NCBI GenBank assembly: GCA_034008185.1
Contig: CM067081.1
Location: 156,828,258-156,892,257, forward strand
Reading direction: 5' to 3'
Origin: Gorsachius magnificus
Lineage: Eukaryota > Chordata > Aves > Pelecaniformes > Ardeidae
DNA length: 64,000 bases
A program made the position numbers and the translations under genes. The notes under the pieces are model-generated. The model was not told where the DNA came from and ran no database searches. It saw nothing but the letters and a program-made list of their open reading frames with translations. Positions 1 to 11,990 of this stretch are shown here, piece after piece. The first letter of the stretch is position 1. Every line of letters starts with the position of its first letter.

Positions 1-1627
1 CGCAGCCCCGCCGGAGGCAGAACCCCGCTCGATTCACTCGCTGACCTACACCAGTTGTGCAGGTACCCAGGTGTCTTCGGAAAACAACTTCTGCCCCAAA
101 GGGTCACATAGGCTTTGCCAGTGAGACTCTGCAGCTCACTGCTTTCCAGAACCATTAGCCTGACTGAAGAGGGAAGGAGAAGCAATCTTGTGCTATTTTT
201 ATACCTACCCAGAAATATGAGCAATTTAACCTCTCCCTAATCTGCATTTTGCCTGTGGCCACAAGGCTGGGTTTTGCTTTCAAACCTTTAGGCAACATCC
301 GGTGCTGCGCTTGGCCACAGATGCACCCGTAACCCGAGCGCTGCTCACATTCAAGGCAATACTACAAACAGCTGGACGGGGCCTTAGGAGCTGTTTAAAA
401 AAAAACCAAAAAAACCCACAAACCCAAACCCCTCTTCATTGTACAGAATATTACACACACACTGCTTTCTTAAAAGCACTTCTGGTCCTTTTTGATGGGC
501 TTTTGCAAAACAGTTTCATTTCTTACCCAGCAGCTCTGCCCAAAGGAAGAGTAGTGTTTTAAGCATTAGCCTTCCATTTGCCAACTTTCACATAAATTCA
601 CTTTGTCTGCGTTCTGCAGACTCTTTGTTGGGAGATTTCACTTTGCTTTTCAATTTTCCAAAGGGTCTGCAGTTTGCTTACTCAGCTTGCTGTAATGACA
701 ATGCAAGGACATCACAGTTCTGCACATCAAATCATCAAAATTGGCATCACCCATCATTAAGAGAGCTGTGTCTCTCTTTTCCTTCTGCAATTTGAAGCAA
801 CTAATGTTCTGCAGTCTGGTAAATCCCAAAAGCTACTTCCAAAACTAAGTTAGGATTTTTCTGGCAGTCTTGTTCTCAGTTTCGGCTCTCTGATCCCTAC
901 TACAATTTAACTCAGAATTAGGGTCTCCACAAACTTTTAAGCATCAAGTTTATTCAGCCCCAGCATTATTTTAAACGTCTTGATGTTTCTTGTCCTCTCC
1001 TTTTTCAGTTTTCTATGAAACATATCTTCCAAAATGTTTCCTTCTTTCAGAATTGCAATATTCTTCAGATATCTGCAGTGATGTGATAATTCACTTGTCT
1101 CTGCTCACCTGTCCTGCAGGCTACCCCATCTGAATCTTTACTGCCAGGACTCGGCAATATTATTTAAGAAACCATCTTGCTTTCATTAGTCCAGCTCACC
1201 TTCAAAAGACAATTCCTGCTTGAATCTCTTTGAAACCTCTGCTGCATCTGTAGATAGTTTTGGCCGTATTAGACTAATGCATCCTCTGGCTACGACCTTT
1301 GCTTTTATTCTTTTCTGCGTGCACATTTCCATATCTACTTACAGTATGTCTTATTTCACAATTAGTGAGAATTTGAGTCGAAGCTTACCAACACTATGAA
1401 TCTAAAATAGCGATTAGCAAAATGACAGGAAAAGGCTTGCAAAAGAAAAAGGCAGATCTGTCTCAGATAAAGGAAACCAGCACTGACAGCTTAACATCAA
1501 CTGAAATTACTTCTGTAGGTATTACTTTAAGAAAGATTTTTAGCTGCCAGGACAACCTTGGGACAGGGGATTACGGATGGCCTAACACCCTTCTGCATAA
1601 CGCTTAGCATAACCAGGTCCTAATCCA
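1..1627. other. non-coding stretch, no gene recognised
   Basis: This is AT-rich unique-looking sequence. Open frames are short and have no recognisable family. No exon with convincing splice borders was seen on either strand. If the CpG island at 6170-7860 drives a minus-strand gene, this stretch could be its first intron, but nothing in the sequence proves that. Confidence 0.5.
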
Positions 1628-1815
1628 GGATCACAGGATAATTCAGGTTGGAAGGGGCCTCAGGAGGTCTCTAGTCCAACCCCTGCAGAGAGCAGGATCA
1701 GCTCCAAGCCGGTCGCTCAGGGCTTTAAAATACAGCAGTGACTTGAGGACCTCCAAGGAGGGAGCCTGCCCAGCCACCCTGTGAGCCTCTCCCACCGCCT
1801 GGCTGGCCTGGCGGT
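1628..1815 (-). repeat. CR1 LINE 3' fragment (old, truncated)
   Basis: On the + strand the fragment reads as the reverse complement of a CR1 tail: a degraded ATCACAGGAT start, then GGTTGGAAGGGGCCTCAGGAG and TCCAACCCCTGCAGAGAGCA. The insertion is therefore on the minus strand. Only about 190 bases of the 3' end remain, which is the usual result of 5' truncation. Divergence is higher than in the other copies of this window, so it is probably old. The outer end is approximate. Confidence 0.8.
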
Positions 1816-4800
1816 GAGAAAAGGAGCAGCATCTCTATACACTACTTCAATCCAAGTACGTTTGATGGAAGAACCTCAGTCACGTTTAATTTTGTCATTT
1901 AATTCAAATCTAGATCTAGGCATCTGAATAGAGCAACGGTAATTAGTATACCATCTAGTCACCCTACTAATATTTCTTCAAGCCCAATGGAGGACACAAA
2001 CACGACCCAGCTGAAAAATGTGGCCACTGCTATCCTAGTCATCTCATAATGAACACAGTTACACATCCAAGTCTTACAGCCTTCATTTCAGATGTTCCAC
2101 AATACAACGGTCAGAAAATGAGAAAACACTGCTCTCAATACACTGTTACCAATTAATCCCTCCCTTTAAACAACAACAAAAAAAAACTCACAAAAAACTG
2201 GCACACAAGACCTAAACTTTCAGTGTCCCTGAAGTTAATCTAAAATGGCAGCAGTCCAACGTAGCATAGAAACAACACCCTGCCTACAGTAACTGCAGTC
2301 ACCAGGAGACTAAAAGGACAACAGTTCATAGGCTGGCACTTCTCGTAGGAAAAGCTACTTCTTTGGATGGAAGTAGATGCTAAATTTTATGAAGAGGCAG
2401 AATCCTTAAGATCTAATCCAAAAAGGCCCAGACAGGCAAAAACTCTCCTCTCAGACTTTGCTTTAGCCCCTGGAGCCATTACAACTTTCTTTACAGGAAA
2501 GCACTTATTTGCAGATTCTATCTCCTATTTGCATGGCAGTTCCAGCATGCCAACATTGCAATGGCCAGGGTCTCCTACACCTGTGCAGCTACCAAATGAC
2601 ACGAGGGAGGAGGGTTTCCAGCACGCTGGTCTGGTAGCACGTACTGCACACATCTGCAGGAAGCACTTACTACATTTTGTATATTGCCCTTAGCCTTTAG
2701 CGCTAAGAAAACACTAAAGCTCCTCCCTGCACACATATCTTGACTGAACCAAGACTAAGAGCTACGCATATCAGAAGCGACAGCATGTCAGTCTCCGATG
2801 TGACCATGCCACCATCTGATTTTTATCAGCAACAAGGGAGAGAAACCAAGTACCAGACACTCAACCCAAATACTCAGTGGCACGCTGCAAAAAGCATCTG
2901 AATACAGAGCAGCAGCACAAAGTTTTCTGGTGGTGGCTTTCTGTTTGGTTTTCTTAACACTGATGAAAATGAGTATTACTAGGAAGACAGAAATTCATGG
3001 ATACAGGGAAATTAATCTGAGAAATAATGTTCAAAGGGAAACATTTCAGATCAATGGCATCAAAGAAAACTCAATGATAAGCTGCAAGCGAATGAACATA
3101 CAGGTTTACACTGACATCTGGTAGAAAATTTTCTGGAGAATGCTTAAAAAACCCAACACTTCTGTCAGCTGCCCATAGCTCAGACTGTTCCTAGAATAGG
3201 AATCTATATGGCATTAATAAAATCTTGGTATCTCAAAGTAAATCTTGCATCCTGTTGAATCTTAAGAGCTCTCTCCAGAGAGCAGTATGAGTGGCTCAGT
3301 TAAATGGTAACTAAAGAATACAAGCCCAGACCTGTTAGCACTGAGGAAAGGTCTAAAAACTTAGATCAGTAAAAAAGGCAAAAATAGAATCACCCTCACT
3401 TGCTGCTCCTAAACAGAAATATGGAAAGAATTTTAAATTGAAAACACAATTTTGTTTTCATTTTTCAATGGCTTCTGGAGAACCTAACTTCCCACTGAAC
3501 TCTCACCTGGCAGCAAAGCAACATCTCCTGCAGCAAGAAACACCAACTGGCAAATGCGTTCATGGGACATCATTCTAGCAGATCCACATAAATGTAAAGT
3601 TAAAACCCCTTAGCACATGCCTAGAACACAAACAGATGCTCCACTGTCTCTCTCCATCTCAGGCTCCTCTAATCTCTCACATTCAGTGTTTTCCCCCACA
3701 GCAGAATAGCATTAGGAGCAGCAGACTGATGCTGAGAGGACCTGACAGCATCACTAAGGCTCGTTAGCATCTGGGCTGTACCAGGCTCCTTCCCCTGGAC
3801 CACAGGGAAGAAACCTTTCCCTTACGAAATCTAAACAGGTCCGTTTCATCCTTCCACCTTCCCCCTCCACATACCAGTATTATCAACTTTACAGTGCATC
3901 TTATGAGCCTTGATGTCACTGGCCACAAGTGCCCTCCGCGCGGATCCAGCGGTGCTAGAGTATGTGGTGGCTCCTTACTAGGCTGGCTAACCCTTCACAA
4001 GCACAGTTAGCTGCAATATATATGTATGGTGGACTACTAGTGCATACATTTTTACATCAAGTAGGACCGGATCAGCAATACGGAGAAAGAGGAGGAAACC
4101 AAGTCTCCATGCCTTCTCTTTTTTAGCAGCAAAAGAGAGGAGCTGGAGGGGAAAAAACGAGATGAATGGTGGCAGTTTTGTTGATCTGCAGAAGCTGGAA
4201 GAGGGCAGCAGTGCTGAAAAGACTGCACCGGCACCTCCTTCCTCCTGCAACACTGACCGAAAGCCCCATATTACCTTTCCATATTAAGGTTTTGATGCTT
4301 TTCTAGCATTTTTTTGTGAAAAACTAACCTTATCTGTTTATTAAAGCAGCAATCCGTAAATCCTGCCTTTTTCTTGTATACCTTTGATAACGTGTAAGTT
4401 GGTTATCTTCTTCCTTCGTTGTGGTAGTACATCACGTGTGCCAAGCAGCTTATTCCTCTCAAGCAGCAGGGCAGGCAAGAGATTTACAAAGCCAGTTCAG
4501 GACAGGCCAGTATTTTCAGTCAAAATTACCAAATTTGCTGACGCTTCCTTTTATTCTGCTGATGTTATTTACACGTTGCTTGGTATGCATATATAGAGTC
4601 ATGTTTTGCACTTTTTAGAAGTATCCTGCACTAAACCATCAATTTCCAAATACCATGTTTCCCTAAAGTACTCCTGCAAAATTTGGTACTGAAGTGACAA
4701 GTTTCCTTCTAAGCAAAATTTTAAAGGTGAAGCGAGAGATTTATTTTTGAAAGCACTAAAGGAAGAACCTTGCAAGCCTTTTTAAAGTGTTGACAAGAGA

Positions 4801-6150
4801 TCTGACTTAAAAGTTTCATAGTATTTCACGTTTCACATCTTCACAGTATCCTGAACAACCTTTTTCCCCTCAATTTCTGTACGCTGCCTCCCTTCACGTA
4901 ATTATTCCCACAAATAAGAGGTTATCTATCAAACCTTGAGCTGCTGTAGTTGTCAAATATTAAAGTCTAAAGAGTAATACCCACTATTCTTGACTGCTTT
5001 CAAATATAATTTCATAGCTGTAAATGCTAGCAGCCAAGACCATATATAATCACCCGCTCAATGCAGAGCACAAGCAATTCATGCAGGTCTCATAAATAAT
5101 GATTCAGACCATCTTGGGTCTCCCAGAGAATTACACATGGATCCTCCCTTAGCATTGTAACTGCCATGCCACAGGCCACATAAGCAAAGAAAAAAAAAAA
5201 AAAGTAATCACTAAGCTTATTGTTTAAGAACGTTATGCTAATGATTATGCATAAATACCATTTCTCCATTCCTGCAAGCCAATTAAAGCCAGACTCTGAA
5301 TAATGCCCAAAGCAGCACCTTCCATTTTGCTTTTTGCTAATCTTTTGCCTGTGCTGCTTTTGAGAAAGCAGCAAGTATATTTTTTTTAATCGCCAATAAC
5401 TTCCACCTATCAGCAAGACAGGCGAAGGTTACTACGTGCAAGAGAGCCCATTCAAGGGCTAAAACCCAGATTTCAATGTCCTTCACTGCCTAGAAATGTT
5501 CAGCTCATCGTTACCAATTATTTTGCCTTCCCTAAAGCAATCCAAGCACACTAGGCAGCTTTTACATGACAGTTCTTTGCAGAACAAAATATTTTCGGTT
5601 AAGCCTCAAAGCAGCCGATAAAGCTAGAAATTGACCGATTTTCTACTGCTGCAGTATTGCAGCAGGACCTAGGAAGGTTTCTTCAACCAGCGTACCTTAA
5701 TAATTGCAGACACATTACTAAAACGCGTGATTTTTTTAAATTTTATTTTCCGACGTAACTGTCTGTCGATAACCTACACAATACTCTTCAGGATCACCAA
5801 CTACATAGTTTCTGGATGGACCAGCGGCTGGCACACATGGGGGTGGCCAAGAACCCCTGCCAACCACGCACAAGTTGCGCGGACGTTGCGAGAGTCCCGT
5901 CTACCTGCCACGTGTGTTGCAGGGTAAGCGGTCGATGCCGGTCGGCTGTGCCAGCCGATCAATCTCACTTCCTGATTTCATGCCCTTCAACGATGCAACG
6001 GCAGCCAGCACGGCGGCACGAGGGGGAAACCTCCCTGCTTACGCAAACAGCCTCAATGTCTTCCTCGCTCCTAGCTCGCATCGGTTCAGTAGATGCCTCA
6101 TCTATCACGACTCCTCATCTTCAAATTGAGCAAGACAACGCGGCCCCAGT
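1816..6150. other. non-coding stretch, no gene recognised
   Basis: No coding exon, RNA gene or mobile element is recognised over about 4.3 kb. Short A- and T-runs occur, for example the A-run near 5190-5202. The last few hundred bases (from about 5800) become richer in CG as the CpG island is approached. The NFYB coding start was looked for on the minus strand and not found. Confidence 0.45.
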
Positions 6151-7301
6151 TATTTAACAACTTTATTGTGAATCACCTTGGCTGCGATCTCCACGCTCCT
6201 GTACCTGTGGGGAGGGGAGGCCGCACACCTGTACCTACCGGCTGGCTGGGAGCCTTTTGCCGGAGCCCACCCGCAGACCACTGCCAGTCGTTCCCTCCCC
6301 GAGGCTCCGTGCCCGGTTCGGGCTGCCCGCACGGGCACCCGGCTACTCTCACCGCAACCCGGGGCCTCGCCCTGCACTCCTTATCCCTGCAGAACACCCC
6401 CAGACCGCCCAAGAAATTTCGGTCTCGGCAACAACGGCGCCGGGGGCCCGCTCTCACCCCGCTGCCCGGCTCCCGGCCCGGCGAGGGGCCGTGGGCGTGG
6501 TGGGGGCCCGCCAGAAGCGCTGCGGAGCCCCGGCCCCTCGGCTCCCGCGGCGAGGGGAGGGGGCTCAGCGGGCTGCGGCGCTGCCCGGGCAAAAACAAAA
6601 GAGAGCGGAGCCCACTCGGCCCGCGCACGGCGAGGCGCGGCCGCCACAAAGCCGCCCCCTCCCCGCCCGCCCGCCATGCCGCCGCCGGGAAGCGGGGCTC
6701 CGGGGCAGACCGAGCGCGGCCGGCGGGCCGGGAGGGACACCACCGCCGAGAGGACGCGGCGGCGGGCAGGCCGGCCCGGCGGCAGGCCGTGCGCCCCGCG
6801 GGTGCCTCGCCGCGACCTCAGCGGGCGGTGAGGGGTGCCGGACGCCCCGCCTGCCCGCGCACCGGCAGCCGCGGCCCGGCCCGCGGCGGACACGGCCGCG
6901 GGGCAACCGCGCTCCCGTCCCGCCCCTAACCCCCCCCACCACCACCTAGGCCACAAAATGGAGCCGGAGCGGGGGGGGGCACCTCCTCGCGCCCGGCCCC
7001 GCAGAGAGGGGGGGACGCCGGCGGGGGCAGCCGCCCCGCCACCCCTGCCAAGACCCCCCCTCCGCTGCCGCCGCCGCCGCCTCCCCGCCCGCGCCACCGC
7101 CTCCCTCCCCGCCCGCCCGCTCCGCTCCCCCGGCCGCGCGGCCCCCGCGCCTCCGGTCGCACAAAGAGGCGAGCGGCCGGTGGCGGGGCCCGGGGGCTGC
7201 CGCCCCCCACTTCCTGGTCCCCGCGGCGGCGGCGCGGCGGCAGCGCCGGGGCCCGGGGAGGGAGACGGACATTTCATTCGAGCCTGCAGTGGAACCGGTT
7301 A

Positions 7302-7312
7302 CCAATCATTGG
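7302..7312. promoter_or_regulatory. palindromic CCAAT pair (NF-Y type)
   Basis: CCAATCATTGG is a perfect 11-base palindrome, with one CCAAT box on each strand sharing a central base. NF-Y binds CCAAT, usually 60-100 bases upstream of transcription starts in GC-rich promoters. Boxes this close cannot both be filled by separate NF-Y trimers, so it may work as one orientation-free site. Further GGTTGG/TTGGCT sequences follow within 80 bases. Confidence 0.55.
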
Positions 7313-7384
7313 CCGGAGCCAGGCACAAACCTCCAGTGCGGCCCTGGTTGGCTCCCTCCGCAAATCGGCTGTTTGGTTGGACAG

Positions 7385-7395
7385 AAAATGGCTGC
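7385..7395 (+). promoter_or_regulatory. YY1-type site in CpG island 1
   Basis: AAAATGGCTGC fits the YY1 consensus AANATGGCNGC. In housekeeping promoters this motif often sits just downstream of a start site and reads in the direction of transcription, which would suggest a plus-strand start near 7350-7385. No splice donor can be tied to it. Confidence 0.4.
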
Positions 7396-7732
7396 GAAGG
7401 AACCAGTCCCAGCGCGGAGCCCCGCTTCCCGCAGCCGGGCTGCCCTCCCTCCGCGCCGCCTCCCCGCCACGCGCGCCGGCTCTTCCCCTCAGCGCGCTCC
7501 CTCCCGCCGCCGCCGGCCCGGCCCGGCCCGGCCCTGCCCGCCTCCTTTATGCGGCCGGAGGCGCCGGGCCTGGGGGGCCGCCGGGCCCGCCTCCCCCGCG
7601 CCGAGGGGCGAAGGGGGCCCCGCGGCTGGGCTGAGGTAAAACCGCCTGTCAGGGTGCGTCTCCAGGCTAGCGGCCTGCCAGGGAGGGCTGTCCCCCGCAA
7701 AAGGGCTCTGTCCCGTGGGGTGCAGGGCTGCT

Positions 7733-7748
7733 GGTGGTGGTGGTGGTG
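7733..7748 (+). repeat. short (GGT)n run
   Basis: About five tandem GGT units at the 3' shoulder of CpG island 1. The run is G-rich enough to be length-unstable; no function is apparent. Confidence 0.7.
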
Positions 7749-7860
7749 TTTGCGTGGTGGGGTCGCGGCTCTTGCCCGCGGATGGGGAAAAGGAAACCCT
7801 GGGAGGTGGGGAACGGGGGAGAGAGTGGCCTTGCCGGCTGTGCCTCGCTGGCGCTGTCCC

Positions 7861-10593
7861 CGTCCTCGCCCCCGATGGCTTCAGCAGCAGGGGGCTGCTG
7901 TCAGTAGGGCAGGCACGCTTGTTACAGAGGGCCGATAGGTTCCTCAGCTCTATTCAGAGCTGTCCGACACCTGCCTCTAGGTTCATCGGATGAGAGGGGA
8001 ACACCTCGCGTCCCCCAGTGACTTCCTAGGTCTCACATAGACTGAGGATCAAGAGGCTAATGAAAAAGAGGAGGTTGATGAAGGAGGATGGCCTAGGTCC
8101 CAACCAGCCATTTGGTGGAACAAAACCTTGGGTGAGAGCATCTGCGGTTCTGTGTTGCCCCTTCCCCCTACAGAAATAGAATCTCACTGCAAACCTGAAA
8201 GGATCACTTCCCCCTGGTGATACAGGGCCTAAAAGAGCACATTTTCCTTCTAATTTCAGGCTTTGTTCTAAAGAAATACGGGCTGCTGGGTGACGATGAT
8301 AGTTGGACTGACTTCTCCACTGAGATTTATAAGCCTCTCTTATGAAGCATTTATATGAAACACTTCATAATCCACCAATCCTGCCGTTCACTAGAACCGG
8401 AGAGAGGGATTTTTCTTCTAGGGGAAGGCAGCCAAAGGCGTTCCACACATCTGCCATCAACAAAAGTGTATGTGCAATCTCCACAATGGAGGTTTGTGCA
8501 GTTCTTAATAACCTGTAGTCATTCTTCATTACTGAAGGGTCGTAAGTATTCTACCGAAACTGGTATGAAACTTGTGTTTCACAACGGCCTCTGCTAGCAT
8601 TCTTCTTCTGGTTAATACCTGATAAATACAGTACAGTCCTCTCCTAGCTTTCTTCTGGCATTTGGATTTAAACAAAGCAAAACTCAGTAAACCTTCCACA
8701 TTTCTACTTGGTTTCACATAACAGCATCAGTTTCATATGTTTCGATATATCACAAAGATTCAGATTCACTCAAAATGTCCATGTATTGGTTTGAGTTGAA
8801 ACTGAAACATCAAATGAGACAAATTTTGCATGGCCTCAGGTTTTTACTGCAGATGCTATTTTCAGCTTGATTCTGCCTCCTGGGTGCTGTGAGCGGTAAT
8901 TAGTTATTTTTTTTAAAATGCTCAGAAGATGTAAAGTAATGCAAGAACATTCACTAACTTTGGGACCTTAGGGAATGCTTTTTCCCCTTTATCTATTTTA
9001 TAGCTTGTGTTCACTAAACATGATACCATGACAATACAATATTCATCTTGCTGTGTGGCTTCAAGATCTTTGGATGAATTCTCTCATCTCAGCCCAGAAT
9101 TTCACAAGTGAGTAGAAAGATGAATGCTGACCAGCATGCAGGTTCTTCAGGGCACAGAGCGGACAGAGCCCCTTTTTTTGAGATGCTAGTTGATATTTTG
9201 AATCTTCCCTTGAAAGCATGACCCTCAAATATTTTCTACTGCATATTTTTCAAACTTGAAATAAAAAGATTCATAGTTTCTCCTGTGGCATTTTTGCTGG
9301 CATTTATCAGTGTTGTGTTGATGGAAAAACTACTTATCCACTGACTTTACTCAACACTTTTCTTTAGGATAGCACAGTGGGAACAAGTGTTCACTGTTAC
9401 TAGTGACAGAGCAGCACTCAGTGGTTAAACTTGTCCACCAGCTGAAGCCAGGGAATCCAAGCCAGCATTCCTCTTTACATACATTTTATCTTGTGTTCCT
9501 CCATTACTAACAATTTCTCACACATTTATCATGTGGTCTTTAATTGGTTTATTATCTTATGCATATGCTAAGTATATTCTCAAGCTCCGGACATTTGCAG
9601 CACCATGTGTTCTATTCATACTCTATATCCTGAAAACATGTATTTCAATGTGTCTGATCTCTGCATCTCCCCTCTGTGCAGTATCAGGGGTGTCTTGTGT
9701 GAACGCTGATAAATCATCTGGTACAATGCTTGTTGCTTTGTTTTCTAGCTGCTTATCAGTTACAGTCTCAAATTCCCCATCACGTCACTTAGATTTTATA
9801 TTCTCCAGGTTTGTGTGTAATTCCTCCAGTCTGCAGTGTGTTCCTCCTGTTCTGTACCCAATCTCTCTCTCCTTTTAAATCAGCTCAAATTCTGTCTATA
9901 CAAAAAGAGGGGAAGGATGTTCAAGAGCAGGTGGAGTTAACTGCAGTAAGATGTAATAGAGTTTTGTGAGGTTGTGCTCTGTTTGGTGAGGTTGTAATTT
10001 TGTGTCTGAAATTTTCAGTAAGGAAATCAAAATCTTCGGATATCTTCTGTTCTACTTAGTAGGTTTTAGCTAAGAAAGCTGGCAAAGGTGAGCAAGTATG
10101 CTTCTTTAAACCAGAACAGAGATATCCTGCTCAAAAATGTGCCTTACTTATGGTCTGGGCTCTGTCATTTGGAAAAGTGTGTGTTTGAAATAACAATTTT
10201 TCTAGAAATAGCACCGGATGGTAGTGGGGGGTTCATCTGACATTCTCCAGAGTTCTCATGACTGTGAAATTCTGAGCGTAACAGACTGGAAATAGGTCTG
10301 TTGTCAAACTATGAACTCCACGGTGCTTCAGGAATTTTATTTTCATTCTTAACAGTAATCTTTCTAAGGCTCGTTATCTCTTTTTTTTGTAGATTAGAGC
10401 ATTCTTATTTGTATTAGGCCATCCTAATAAAAAGATACTTGGAAAATGCTACAGAGCTAGGCAATGTTATGTGAAAAAAGACTGAATATGGAAATCCAGA
10501 AGAAATTATCTAAGTAACAGTAGGATGAGATCAGATGGAATTAATTGAAGTTCAGGACATTTTGCATTTTTTCAAGGATCAGTAGCTCTCACT
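7861..10593. other. intergenic stretch, nothing recognised
   Basis: AT-rich sequence with only short open frames. A 115-codon open frame at 9531-9878 is rich in Leu, Ser and Cys, has no family resemblance and is read as chance. No RNA gene or mobile element was recognised. Confidence 0.5.
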
Positions 10594-11990
10594 TAGAATC
10601 ACAGAATCATCGAATTGTGTGGGTTGGAAAAGACCTTTAAGATCATCAAGTCCAACCGTTAACCTAGCACTGCCATCCCACCACTGAACCATGTCCCTAA
10701 GCACCACATCAACCCGTCTTTTAAATTCCTCCAGGGATGGGGACCCCATCACTTCCCTGGGCAGCCTGTTCTAATGCTTGACAACCCTTTCTGTGAAGAA
10801 ATTTTTCCTGATGTCCAATCTAAACCTCCCCTGGTGCAATTTGAGGCCTTTAATGTTGCCCGTTACCAGGGAGAAGAGACCAACACCCACCTCACTACAC
10901 CCTCCTTTCAGGCAGTTGTAGAGAGCGATAAGGTCTCCTCTCAGCCTCCTTTTCTTCAGGCTAAACAACCCCAGTTGCCTCAGCCTCTCCTTGTAGGACT
11001 TGTGCTCCAGACCCCTCACCAGCTTCGTTGCCCTTCTCTGGACACGCCTTAGCATCTCAATGTCCTTCTTGAACTCAGGGGTCCAAAACTGAACACCGTA
11101 TTCAAGGTGCAGCCTCACCAGTGCCAAGTACAGAGGGACAATTGCTTCCCTAGTCCTGCTGGCCACACTATTTCTGGTCCAAGCGAGGATGCTATTGGCC
11201 TTTCTGGCCACCTGGGCACACTGCTGGCTCACATTCAGTTGGCTGTTGACCAGTACCCCTAGGTCCTTTTCCGCCAGGCAGTTCTCCAACCGCTTCTCCC
11301 CAAGCCTGTAGCGTTGCATGGGGTTGTTGCGACCCAAGTGCAGGATGTGGCACTTGGCCTTATTGAACCTCATACAATTGGCCTCGGCCCACTGATCCAG
11401 CCTGTCCAGGTCCCTCTGCAGAGCCTCCCTACCTTCAAGCAGATCCACACTCCTGCCAAATTTGGTGTCGTCTGCAAACCTACTGAGGGCGCACTTGATC
11501 ATCTCATCCAGATCATTGATAAAGATATTAAACAGAACCGGTCCCAATACTGAGCCCTGCGGAACACAACTTGTGACCAGCTGCCAGCTGGATTTAGCTC
11601 CATTCACCACCACCCTTTGGGCCTGGCCATCCAGCCAGTTTGTTACCCAGCGAAGAGTACGCCCGTTCAAGCCATGAGCAGCCCGTTTCTCCTGAAGAAT
11701 GCTGTAGGAAATGATGTCAAAGGCTTTACTAAAGTGCAGGTACACCACATCCACAGCCTTTCCCTCAGCCACTAAGCAGGTCACCTTGTCATAGAAGGAG
11801 ATCAGGTTAGTCAAGCAGGACCTGCCTTTCATAAACCCACACTGACTGGGCCTGATCACCTGGTTGTCCTGTACATGCTGTGTGATGGCACTCAAGACGA
11901 TCTGCTCCCTGACCTTCCCTGGCACCAAGGTCAGACTGACAGGCCTGTAGTTCCCCAGATCCTCCTTCTGGCCCTTCTTGTAGATCCTTT
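10594..11990 (-). mobile_element. CR1 LINE, 5'-truncated, RT region retained
   Basis: The insertion lies on the minus strand. Its 3' end is at the low coordinates, where the + strand reads AGAATCACAGAATCATCGAA followed by GGTTGGAAAAGACC. It extends through the reverse-transcriptase region and stops near 11990, so about 1.4 kb of the element remains and the endonuclease part is missing. It lies between the two CpG islands and shows no link to a host gene. Target-site duplications were not seen; CR1 usually makes none that are clear. Confidence 0.92.
10771..11928 (-). pseudogene. CR1 reverse transcriptase fragment (probably inactive)
   Basis: A 385-codon open frame covers the CR1 reverse transcriptase from its palm to its C-terminal region. 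Visible blocks are [39 protein letters not shown] and the catalytic FADD box at about residue 150, then the C-terminal segment with [20 protein letters not shown]. In motif A the sequence is [11 protein letters not shown]1 relatives, including the copy at 32690-34351, have YLDFSKAFD, so the first catalytic aspartate is replaced by histidine. The start codon is only where the open frame begins, not a true N-terminus. The product would lack the endonuclease domain. It is a relic rather than a host gene. Confidence 0.85.

Larger units (their letters stand above)
6170..7860. promoter_or_regulatory. CpG island 1, probable promoter
   Basis: The segment is very GC-rich with dense CpG, has CCG/GGC runs around 7060-7140, and gives long spurious open frames in all six frames, as unmethylated promoter islands do. 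It carries a paired CCAAT element (7302-7312), a YY1-type site (7385-7395), several CCCGCCC/GGGCGG-like boxes and C-runs near 6930-6950. In other vertebrates the minus-strand gene NFYB lies upstream of TXNRD1 and points away from it, so this island may be the NFYB promoter. That assignment is inferred from synteny only. The YY1 site reads on the + strand, so a plus-strand or bidirectional start is also possible. Confidence 0.8.

Noticed and set aside
1..6150. NFYB coding exons on the minus strand
   Set aside because: No histone-fold exon or recognisable NFYB start was found, so the gene is not annotated here although synteny makes it a likely neighbour.
6381..7938. Overlapping open frames of up to 367 codons on both strands in CpG island 1
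   Set aside because: All frames are rich in Arg, Pro, Gly and Ala because stops are rare in CpG-dense DNA. No domain is visible.
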